Positions 7,969 to 17,400 of a DNA stretch of 61,017 nt are shown here, piece after piece (within the stretch, counting starts at the first letter, position 1; every line of letters starts with the position of its first letter). The DNA is from Bacteroidia bacterium (GTDB taxonomy: Bacteria > Bacteroidota > Bacteroidia > B-17B0 > Aurantibacillaceae): NCBI GenBank assembly GCA_022841465.1, contig JALHRL010000021.1, forward strand, positions 13,679 to 74,695. Reading direction: 5' to 3'. The notes beneath the pieces were generated by a model. That model was not told the origin of the DNA, made no database searches, and saw only the letters and a program-made list of their open reading frames with translations. The translations under genes were made by a program, and so were the position numbers.

Positions 7969-10900
7969 ATGAAAACAAAAATTATTTTATTATTCGTGGT
8001 ATTTAGCTCTTTTTGCTATGCGCAATTACCTATGACGCGCACGGTATTTAGTTCAGCCTTTGTGCCTGTAAATTCTGGATCTGGAGGAGGAACATTATCT
8101 ACAGCATTTGGCGATGATGTATTTCAGGCAAATATACCTATTGGATTTACGTTTAATTACTTTGGTAATGCATATACAACTATTGCGTCTTCTTCAAATG
8201 GCTGGATTGCTTTTTTTGCTCCTACATCTTCGCAAGCAAGTAATTTGAATTTGACTACTGCAACAGGAAGTTTAATTGTAGGTCCTTGGTGGGATGACTT
8301 AACTACTGATTCCGCTGTCTATATTACTCAAGGTGTTCCTGGTTCACAAGTTTTCACATACCAATGGTATGCTAAATCATACTTCACGGGATCTACTCAG
8401 CAATTGCGTTTTCAAGTTAAATTATATGAGGGTACTGATGTAATTGAATTTTTGTATGGAACAAATTTACCAGGTACCTCCAGCGCTAGTGAGTCTGCAT
8501 CTATCGGATTAAAAGCTCCTAATAGTGGGAATGGTAATTACATTGACGCATTTACCGGATCTTCTTTTGTTTCAACAGCTTTTTTAAATTCACCTGCTAA
8601 ATGGCCGGTAAGAAATTATCGATTTACTCCCGGAGTACCTAGCGCAATAAGTGGAGGCACTTATAATGTTGGTATCAGTCAAACTTATCCCAACATTCAA
8701 GAAGCAATTGCAGATGTAAACCATAGAGGGATTACGGGGCCGGTAACTTTAGCATTAACGCAATCTGTTTACGATTTAAACACCTTAAATGGTAATAATT
8801 ATTTTCCTGTATTTTTTGGCCCTGTAAATGGTGCCAGTAGTACTAATATTATTTCTTTGCAGCCCGCGAGTGCAACATCTACTTTATTTTATGATGGGGC
8901 TGTTAGTGGTAATGCAAGTAACGCTGTTTCAACCACTGCTTTCGGAACAACAAATGAGCCTATTATCGGTATGGTTGGTGCATCTTATGTAAACATTTCT
9001 AATTTAGTTTTAACTACAACACTTACTACAGGTTCTAATATTGACAGAGGTGTTGCAATGATAAATCAATCAGCAGCCTTAGGAACACAAAACTGTTCTG
9101 TTTCTAATGTTACGGTAGCGTTAAACAGATCGAATACATCTTCTATTGGAATTGAAACTCGAATTCCTACTACGCCTACAATTAGTACTGGTGCAAATTC
9201 AAACAATAGTTTTATTGATATTCAGATAGCAAACGTTTATAGCGGAATTCTATTATCAGGTAACGCCACTTTTCCTGATTTAAACAATATTATTTCAACT
9301 TCTTCACCGACTTTATTTAACGCAATTGGTTCAAATAATGCAAATGATATTGGGAACGGAACTTCAACTGCTTATGGAATACAAGCATTAAATCAAAGTG
9401 GTGTTAACATTAGCAACAACATTGTACAAAATGTGAGTGTAAATGGTTCTATATTATCTGATGGAATTTTCTTAAATGCTCTTCAAGGGGTTTCATCTGT
9501 TTACAATAACAAAGTTTTGAATATTCGAAATATAAGTGCAACAGCCACCTCGGGCGTTACAGGAATCAGAGCAAATATTGCAACTACCGGAACACATCAA
9601 TTAAGAGTTTACAATAATTTTGTTTCCGGAATAAATTCTAATTATACGGGTGCATCTAGTGCAACACGACAATTAAAAGGTATTTTTGTTCAATCGGCGG
9701 GTGGAGGTGCAACTACTCAAACCATTAATATTGATTTTAATAATGTTTCTATTGATGGAAGTTTATCTCCTAACATTTCTAGTTCCTGTTATGAAATTGG
9801 AACTGGAACAGGTCCTGTAATAAACACAAGAAACAATGTTTTCGCAAATTTCACAGGAACTCAAATTGCTCCTGCAATACACCTGGCTTGGAGGTCAACT
9901 GGGGTTACTTCTATAGGAAATACAGGTTCAAGTTCAAATTATAATGATTTATATATTGCTAATACAAATCAGGGTTTTATTGGACAAGGGAATACTACAA
10001 ATTATGCCACACTAGCCAATTGGCAAACAGCTATGACGCAGGATGCAAATTCTTTAAATTGCGATCCTCAATTTGTAAACCCGTTAAATGATTTACATGT
10101 AACCGGAATTTGTTTAAATGGCGCAGCAGATTTAACCAATTCTCCTTGGATAACAACCGATATTGATAATTCATTGAGATCTGCAACACCCGATATTGGT
10201 GCAGATGAATTTGATTTATGTACAAGTGTAGCAGCAGGGAACATAAGTCCTTCAAGTTATACAGTTTGCCAAGGGCAATCACTTACTTTAAATTCAATTG
10301 GAGCTAGCAGTACAGGTGGGACGCAATACACATGGTTGACATCTACAAGCTTTAATGGCCCTTATAATCCTGTAACAGTAGGTAGTGGATCAAATTCAAC
10401 TTCATATAATACAGGAACACTTTCAGCAGGTACATATTATTTTGTGCATGAAACAACTTGTGTTCCTGCTTCACTTTCAGCACAATCAAATACTGTAACT
10501 GTTACTGTTAATTCATCACCAACAATAAATATTATTGCATCAAATACTTTATTTTGTTCTCCTAGCATAAACCCAATAAATTTAACTGCTAGTGGTGCGA
10601 TTAATTACACTTGGTCTCCTGCCGCTAGTTTATCTTCATCAGTAGGTGCAAATGTGAACTCTACTCCGTCTGTTGCAACTACATACACTGCAATTGGTGA
10701 AGATGCAAATGGTTGTGTGGCGTCAACTACAACAGAAATTCAAGTTAGTTTTTCACCCTTTATTGTTTCTGCAGTTGCAAGTCCGAGTGTATTATGTGCT
10801 ACAGGAAATTCACAGCTTAATGTAATGGGTTACGGCACTGGATTGGTAAACACATATGCGTTTACACCTTCAACCGGATCTGCATTAATACCAATAACCA

Positions 10901-12744
10901 TAACAACAACAGTTGTACCAAGCAGTGTTGATGATACACCAATGGCTGCTCCTGCAAACATTGGATTTACTTTCAATTATAATGGTGTTAACTATACACA
11001 ATTTACAGCATCACCAGATGGTTGGGTAATGTTGGGAAGCACTATTGGCGTGAATCAATTTAGTAATTTAGTTGCAAGTACAACCAATATTCCAAAACTT
11101 TATCCTTATTGGGACGATTTAGCAACGGGTACAACTGGCTACGTTAGAACTTCATTAATAGGAACTGCACCAACGAGAACTTTTGTAATTGAATGGTTTG
11201 TTACCATACCCAGAAATACAACAGGCCCGGCAAACTCTACCTTTCAGGCATTATTACATGAGGCAACCGGAGATGTAGAGTTTAGATATGGAACAATGGG
11301 TTCTTCTTCAATGTCTGCATCATCAGGTTTAACTGGCGGAGCAACAAATTTTAATTGTGTAACTATAACTGGACCTACAAATAGTACCATTACTGCTAAT
11401 AATGCGAATGCAGTTCAACCTGCAAGTGGTGTTTCTTATCTATTTACACCTCCAACACCTACATATTCTTGGTCGCCTGCAACTTTTTTAAGCAGTACAT
11501 CAATTAATAATCCACTTGTAAACAATATTAACACAACCACAAATTATTCTGTTGAATTAACATCAAATGGTTGTAGTAATACTTCTACTGTTGATGTAAC
11601 TATTGCAACACCATCTGTTACCGCAATATCAAGTAACTCTGCCATTTGTTTAGGGAATACAGCCACATTAACAGCAAGTGGCATGAATACATACACATGG
11701 AATCCAGGCCCGTTAAACACGGCTGCAATTACAGTAACACCAAATTCTACCACCGTATTTACAATTGATGCAACTGATGTAAACAACTGTACTGCTTCTG
11801 AAACTATTACATTAATAGTAAATCCTAATCCAACCATTTCAATTACCGGAAATACCACAGTTTGTTTAGGAGGTACTGTTACTTTAACAGCAAATGGGGC
11901 AGACACATATACATGGAATACTAGTTCAAATAATTCCAGCATTTCAGTTTCACCAACTACCTTAACAATTTATACTGTTACCGGAACTTCATCTTTAACC
12001 GGCTGTGAAAATAATTCAACTCACACTTTAAATATTTTATCCTTACCTACTGTTTCCATTGTATCAAGTACAAATACAATTTGTGAAGGTAGTTCGGTAT
12101 TGTTAACCGGTAACGGTGCTAATACTTATTCATGGAGTACAAGTGCAGTAATAAATAGTATTAGTGTTAGTCCAACTGTAAGTACTACTTATACCGTTTA
12201 TGGTGTTGATGCTAATTTATGCGAAAACTCAAGCACTATTGCTATTAATGTTAATGCATTACCAAACGTGAGTTTAACAGCTGCATCAACTACTGCATGT
12301 GTTAACAGTGGTACCATTTTATTAACGGGCACGCCTTCTGGTGGAGTATTCAGTGGGCCAAATGTAACGGGTAACAGTTTAAATCCAACTGCAACGGGTA
12401 CTTTTAGTCCGGTTTATAGTTTCACTAATTCAACCACAGGTTGTTCAAACACTGCCTCAGTTTCAATAGTAGTTTCAAATTGTACCGGAATTGATGCAAT
12501 AGTAAGCAATGCAAGTGCATTAAAAATATTCCCAAATCCAAACAATGGAATGTTTACTATTGAAACGGGCAATGTAAATAATAAATTTATTGAAATTACA
12601 GATTTAACCGGAAGAGTAGTTTATACAACAAACTCTGATTTAGATTCAATTAATATTAATATAAATGAATTTGCAAACGGAGTTTATTCTTTAAAAATTA
12701 CCTCGGGCAGTAATTCAGAAATAATTAAATTAATTAAACAATAA
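7969..12744 (+). CDS. Giant T9SS-secreted protein with parallel beta-helix and Ig-like repeats
   Basis: The 1591-residue product has a signal peptide (KTKIILLFVVFSSFCYAQ). A nidogen-like beta-sandwich (about 35-225) carries GPWWDDL and a final FLYGT segment. Then comes a right-handed parallel beta-helix region (about 230-760) with repeated short Asn/Val/Ser turns, ending in the TPDIGADEFD motif typical of such helices. An Ig-like domain and a first TYTWS-type repeat follow, then a second nidogen-like module (about 980-1160, with YPYWDDL), three more tandem TYTWS-type Ig repeats, the pre-sorting module, and a type A T9SS sorting domain (KIFPNPNNGMFTIETG onward). It should be exported and surface-exposed. 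Beta-helices often bind or cleave polysaccharide, but I see no catalytic residues, so a binding or structural role is inferred. It is probably transcribed separately from the previous gene, since a strong hairpin lies between them. Confidence 0.85.
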   Translation: MKTKIILLFVVFSSFCYAQLPMTRTVFSSAFVPVNSGSGGGTLSTAFGDDVFQANIPIGFTFNYFGNAYTTIASSSNGWIAFFAPTSSQASNLNLTTATGSLIVGPWWDDLTTDSAVYITQGVPGSQVFTYQWYAKSYFTGSTQQLRFQVKLYEGTDVIEFLYGTNLPGTSSASESASIGLKAPNSGNGNYIDAFTGSSFVSTAFLNSPAKWPVRNYRFTPGVPSAISGGTYNVGISQTYPNIQEAIADVNHRGITGPVTLALTQSVYDLNTLNGNNYFPVFFGPVNGASSTNIISLQPASATSTLFYDGAVSGNASNAVSTTAFGTTNEPIIGMVGASYVNISNLVLTTTLTTGSNIDRGVAMINQSAALGTQNCSVSNVTVALNRSNTSSIGIETRIPTTPTISTGANSNNSFIDIQIANVYSGILLSGNATFPDLNNIISTSSPTLFNAIGSNNANDIGNGTSTAYGIQALNQSGVNISNNIVQNVSVNGSILSDGIFLNALQGVSSVYNNKVLNIRNISATATSGVTGIRANIATTGTHQLRVYNNFVSGINSNYTGASSATRQLKGIFVQSAGGGATTQTINIDFNNVSIDGSLSPNISSSCYEIGTGTGPVINTRNNVFANFTGTQIAPAIHLAWRSTGVTSIGNTGSSSNYNDLYIANTNQGFIGQGNTTNYATLANWQTAMTQDANSLNCDPQFVNPLNDLHVTGICLNGAADLTNSPWITTDIDNSLRSATPDIGADEFDLCTSVAAGNISPSSYTVCQGQSLTLNSIGASSTGGTQYTWLTSTSFNGPYNPVTVGSGSNSTSYNTGTLSAGTYYFVHETTCVPASLSAQSNTVTVTVNSSPTINIIASNTLFCSPSINPINLTASGAINYTWSPAASLSSSVGANVNSTPSVATTYTAIGEDANGCVASTTTEIQVSFSPFIVSAVASPSVLCATGNSQLNVMGYGTGLVNTYAFTPSTGSALIPITITTTVVPSSVDDTPMAAPANIGFTFNYNGVNYTQFTASPDGWVMLGSTIGVNQFSNLVASTTNIPKLYPYWDDLATGTTGYVRTSLIGTAPTRTFVIEWFVTIPRNTTGPANSTFQALLHEATGDVEFRYGTMGSSSMSASSGLTGGATNFNCVTITGPTNSTITANNANAVQPASGVSYLFTPPTPTYSWSPATFLSSTSINNPLVNNINTTTNYSVELTSNGCSNTSTVDVTIATPSVTAISSNSAICLGNTATLTASGMNTYTWNPGPLNTAAITVTPNSTTVFTIDATDVNNCTASETITLIVNPNPTISITGNTTVCLGGTVTLTANGADTYTWNTSSNNSSISVSPTTLTIYTVTGTSSLTGCENNSTHTLNILSLPTVSIVSSTNTICEGSSVLLTGNGANTYSWSTSAVINSISVSPTVSTTYTVYGVDANLCENSSTIAINVNALPNVSLTAASTTACVNSGTILLTGTPSGGVFSGPNVTGNSLNPTATGTFSPVYSFTNSTTGCSNTASVSIVVSNCTGIDAIVSNASALKIFPNPNNGMFTIETGNVNNKFIEITDLTGRVVYTTNSDLDSINININEFANGVYSLKITSGSNSEIIKLIKQ

Positions 12745-12764
12745 ATAATTTACTAACTCTAAGT

Positions 12765-12797
12765 AAAAAAACCCTCAACATTTGTTGGGGGTTTTTT
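12765..12797. terminator. Bidirectional terminator between convergent genes
   Basis: An A-run, CCCTCAACA, a 2-nt loop, TGTTGGGGG and a T-run form a hairpin with one T-G wobble. It serves the giant gene ending at 12744 and, read on the other strand, overlaps the last two bases of the convergent gene's stop codon at 12796-12798. Confidence 0.8.
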
Positions 12798-14232
12798 ATT
12801 GTGCCTTTAATAAGTAAAGCGGCATAAACGATTTGTAAATTTGCTTTCCTTCTTTTTCAAAGCTTTCATCAAGATAATTATAAAGTTCGCTGAATAACTT
12901 TGTTTCAAATGGATTTGAAAACAAATAGATTAATTTACTTGGCAACTGTTTTTCATATTCAAAAACATATTCCCCTTTTTCTATAAATCGTTTATACGAT
13001 TGCAATTTAGAAAATAACAAATCTGTATTGCCAATAAAATAATGAATTACTATTTCACTCATTAACAACAATTGCCTTAAGTCTTTTCTAACATTATCGG
13101 GCATTAAAATTGCTTGATTAAAAGTTCGCAAGGCTTTTTTATAATTTTCGGTATACAAATAAAAATAACAAAGTTGAAAAAGGGCTGTTAGTTTTTCATC
13201 GGCGGCCAAATACTCCTCGTTATTTTTTATTTCAGACTCAAAATAATTAAATCTACTTTGGTTTTTATGAATTGTTCCGCTATAAACAATCAAATCCATA
13301 CGTAATGAAACAAAAAGGGTAAACAAATCATTTTTTAAAAGAGCGAGTTTCCATTTTTTGTTTTCTGCTGCCTCCTCCTCTATTTCATTTAATAAGGTTT
13401 CAGCTCTATCAAACTGCTTTAAATGAATATAAGCTATACAAAGATTTCTAACCGACCTTAAATACTCGCCAATATTTCTGTTTTTTATTTCCTCATTTAA
13501 GACATATAACGATTTGGTTCTTTTTGCATAAGCAAGTGCCGTTTCAAAATCACCTTCTTTAATAGCCAAAAAACCATTTATTTTATTAAAAAATATTTTT
13601 GAAGTAGCACTCAATGCACTTTTTTCGTCACGCAATAAATTTTGATATCTTTTGGTAAACTCGTTATCCTGACCAATAAAGTAACTAGTTGAAGATTCTG
13701 CTTTAACCAATGCCCAAATGCTTTCAAATTCTAACTGATTAAAATAAAAATTAGAAAACTGCATCAATAATAATTTATCATTCTCAAAATTTTTGTTCAG
13801 ATAATCAATGTCTGAAAATTTAATAGCTGCTCTTATCTTTAACTCAATAGCTTCTATACGTAGTAAAAAACTGTAATTCTTTTCGGTGTAAATTACCTTG
13901 TTCAAGTGCTTGATGCCATCTCGATAAAAGCCTTTGTGAAATAAAACCTGTGAACGTTTAATTAATCTGTTATCATTTTCGTTATCATAAAGGCTTTCCT
14001 TTAATAGTTGAAATAAAATATCTAAAACTTTGTAATAAAGTTTAGTAGAGTTTCCATCAAATTTTATTATTGAATTTGGTTTTTTTAAACCAACATAGTG
14101 TTCTACTTTACTAAAATCTGTTAAAAACTGATTGTTGTTTTCATCAAATGAAAAGGTCTTTAAATTTAGATGAATATACCTTTTTTCAGTTTTAGTTAAT
14201 GTTTTTACAAGTTGAATGAGGTTTACCGACAT
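12796..14232 (-). CDS. Uncharacterised helical-repeat (TPR-like) protein
   Basis: I do not recognise a named family for this 478-residue protein. It has no signal peptide and no membrane segment, so it is probably cytoplasmic. The N-terminus contains a TLTKTEKRYIHLNLK segment and the rest is almost entirely alpha-helical, with spaced Tyr/Leu/Ala patterns reminiscent of degenerate TPR units (for example the AYIHLKQFDRAETLLNEIEE helix pair near residue 270 and the TENYKKALRTFNQAI pair near 370). This suggests a protein-protein interaction scaffold. It sits on the opposite strand between two giant secreted-protein genes. Its promoter box lies inside a 64-bp palindrome just upstream, which suggests tight or autogenous regulation. 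Function is unknown. Confidence 0.7.
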   Translation of the reverse strand: MSVNLIQLVKTLTKTEKRYIHLNLKTFSFDENNNQFLTDFSKVEHYVGLKKPNSIIKFDGNSTKLYYKVLDILFQLLKESLYDNENDNRLIKRSQVLFHKGFYRDGIKHLNKVIYTEKNYSFLLRIEAIELKIRAAIKFSDIDYLNKNFENDKLLLMQFSNFYFNQLEFESIWALVKAESSTSYFIGQDNEFTKRYQNLLRDEKSALSATSKIFFNKINGFLAIKEGDFETALAYAKRTKSLYVLNEEIKNRNIGEYLRSVRNLCIAYIHLKQFDRAETLLNEIEEEAAENKKWKLALLKNDLFTLFVSLRMDLIVYSGTIHKNQSRFNYFESEIKNNEEYLAADEKLTALFQLCYFYLYTENYKKALRTFNQAILMPDNVRKDLRQLLLMSEIVIHYFIGNTDLLFSKLQSYKRFIEKGEYVFEYEKQLPSKLIYLFSNPFETKLFSELYNYLDESFEKEGKQIYKSFMPLYLLKAQ

Positions 14233-14239
14233 TAGCTTT

Positions 14240-14303
14240 ACAATATTATATCAAATTTAAACAATTCATTTGAAATGAAGTTTAAATAACTATATAATAT
14301 TGT
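14240..14303. promoter_or_regulatory. 64-bp nested palindrome overlapping a promoter (possible operator)
   Basis: The element reads as three nested inverted repeats: ACAATATTATAT (14240-14251) with its exact complement at 14292-14303; ATTTAAAC (14255-14262) with GTTTAAAT (14280-14287); and TTCATTT (14265-14271) with AAATGAA (14273-14279). That is 27 base pairs with only small internal bulges. It contains the -7 box of the minus-strand gene and lies 8 bp from that gene's ATG. It is between divergent genes, so it is not a terminator. Confidence 0.65.
14252..14259 (-). promoter_or_regulatory. -7 promoter box of the TPR-like gene
   Basis: The minus strand reads TAAATTTG, an exact TAnnTTTG match, 19 nt before the ATG at 14232. 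It overlaps the left side of the palindrome at 14240-14303. Confidence 0.5.
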
Positions 14304-14428
14304 TTTTCAATGCTTTATTTTATTTTATGTAGTTTAGAAATGCAATTTTAAAAGGTTTTTGCAAACTAAAACAAACAAATCCTTCAGAACTTTGTTCTAA
14401 TAACAATTAACTATTTAATAAAATAACC

Positions 14429-17400
14429 ATGAAAAAAATCTACAGAATTATTGTACTGTTTGTAATGGCAACATTCATTGCCAATGCACAAGTTACAGTA
14501 AACGGAGGGCCTTCTTTAACGTATACTTCGTTAAATACTGCCTTTGCTGCAATTAATGCAGGCACGCACTTTGGTGCAATTACCATTGATATTACCGGCA
14601 ATACCATTGAAGGTATTACAGGTTATGCACCAACACCCTTATTAGCAAGCGGACAAAGTTTAGCCAATTATAGTTCTATTATTATTCGCCCAACTGTACA
14701 AGCAACGGTTACGGGTTCACCGGCAACGGGTAGAGGTGTAATTGAATTAGACGGTGCTGATAATGTTACCATTGATGGTGATATTATTGCAGGTCCGGTT
14801 CAAAAAGATTTAACTATAGAACACTCCGGTGCAAATACTTTAGCTGCAACTGCAGTTATTCGTTTTATTGGACGTACAACATTAGGCTTAGGCGCAACTA
14901 ATAACACCGTTACTAATTGCGTAATTATTGGAAATACTGTAGGTAATGATGGTGTAAGTGGATCAACCGTTGTGAATAGCTTTGGTATATTTTTTGGAAA
15001 TAATACCGCTGCTTTAACTACAACAGGTTTAGGCGATAATTACGACAATAATGTTATTACAAACAATGAAATTAAAAAAGCATATATTGGAATTTACATT
15101 GGAGGAACAACTGCAAACCCTGCAGATAATAATATTATTTCGGGTAATACAATTGGTTCAAATACTGTTGGGCAAACGGTTTCGTTTGGTGGTATTAATT
15201 TAAGCAGTGTAGCAACATCAACTATTACACAAAACGAAATTTTTAATCTAAAATTAAATACATCTGTAAATAATTACGGTATCCAAATTGCAGGCTCGTC
15301 TAGTTCATCTGTAACAATTACTAGAAACAGAATTCATGGTATTCATAGTTTAAGCACGAGTGGATATGGTGCTTACGGTATAAATTTAACTGCAGGAAAC
15401 GGTCATTTAGTTGTAAATAATGTTATTTATGATTTAATGACTACGAATTATTCTTCAACCAGTACCACATGGAATGCCTTCGGTATAAGAATAACTGGCG
15501 GAATCGGAATTGGCGTATACTACAACAGTGTTAACTTATTTGGACAAATAAATTTAGGAACCTTTGCAAGCGTTGGTTCATCAGCATTTTTAGTTACCTC
15601 TACGGCCATTACAGGTTTAGATGTGAGAAATAATATTTTTAATAATACGCAAACTTCAACAGTAACAACTACCACAACAAAAAAATTCATGGCAGTTTGG
15701 TTTCCTGCAGCTTATAATTTTGCAAGTGTAACACTTGATAATAATGCTTATACTGTAACAAATGATGCTGATCATTTTGTTGGTAAAGTTGGGACTACAA
15801 ATAACCTTAATGAAGGGGTTACCTTGGCTAACTGGCAAGCATTATCACAAGTAAATAACGCATTAAATGATGTTAACTCTGGCCCTGTTTTTAATTTACC
15901 CGCGCCGTTTACTTCAAATACAAACTTAACTTTTCCTGCAAATACAAATTTTGTGGCTGAATCAGGTGCAGTTTTAATTCCTGCATTAGGAACAAATATA
16001 GATTACAATGCAAACGTTCGTCCTTTAACCGGTATTAACCCAAACACTGCCCCTGATATGGGTGCTTATGAGTTTGACGGATTAAATGGATTCCCTACAG
16101 ATGCAGGTATAAACTTATTAGTATCTCCTCCTGCTGGAGGATGTTATTCAGCATCTGAAAATGTAGTAGCACGAATAAAAAATTATGGAACAAATTCAAT
16201 AAGTAATATCCCTGTAGCTGTAATTGTATCCGGACCTATTAATCAAACTTTAACAGGTACATATGCCGGGCCAATTATTGCCGGAGGTACTTTTGATTAC
16301 ACTTTATCACCAACTATTAATATGTTAGGTGTAGGTGTTTATAATTTTAAATCATTTACATCATTAACAGGTGACGGGCAAGCATTAAACGATACTTTAG
16401 CAAATGTTACTAGAACTGTTACTGCAGTTTCACCAATTCCTCAGTTTGTTGACTTTACCGGGTTTACAGGGGCTAATTTACCTACACCATTTCCTTTATG
16501 GTCAGAGGCAACCGGCTCTACAGTTCCAACAGGGACTGCTTCAGCTTGGACAAGTCAAACAAATTTAAATTCTGCAGGCAATATAACCGCAAGATTAAAT
16601 ATGTTTACCACTTCAAGAAATGAATGGATTGTTGGACCAAAGGTTTTAGCTACCGCTAATACTAATTTATCTTTTGATGCAGCTGTTACAAATTTCGGTA
16701 GTACAACTGTAGGAGATATAATGGGTAGTGATGATAAAGTGCGTGTTATGGTTTCAACAGATTGCGGTGTTTCTTATACGCCAATATTTACTGTAAGTGC
16801 TGCAAATAACTTAGGAATTAATTTCACGAATTTTAATGTGAACTTAAGTGCATATGCGGGTCAAGAAATTATTGTAGCATTTTTAGCTCAAGACGGACCA
16901 GTTGATGATATAGAAGATTACGATTTTCACCTAGATAATATAAATTTATTTAATGCTTCTCCAACTGACGCAGGTGTATCTTCTATTGTTACGCCGAGTA
17001 CCGGTTGTTTTACAAATAACGAACAAGTAGTAGTTACCGTTAATAATTTTGGTACTGCCGCTATTTCTAATTTCCCGGTTACGGCTTGGGTAAGTGGTCC
17101 TTTAGCACAAACTGTTACTGCAACTTATACTGCAACCTTAGCACCATCAGCTACCGCAAACTTTACTTTGGGTACAATTAACTTAGCAGCTGCAGGTAGT
17201 TATACTATTAAAGGTTTTACCTCTTTAGCCGGTGATTTAAATGTAAATAATGATACTAATACTGTTGTTAAAACAACTCTACCATTAGGCACATTACCTC
17301 AATTTGTAAGCTTCACCGGATTTACCGGATCTAATTTACCTACCTTCTTCCCTGATTGGAGAGAAGGACAAGGTGCCGCAGTTGCTAATGGTACCATATC

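Noticed and set aside
14240-14303. Insertion sequence or MITE
   Set aside because: There is no transposase and no clear target-site duplication at the flanks (CTTT against TTTT). A regulatory palindrome is the simpler reading, though a MITE remnant is not excluded.
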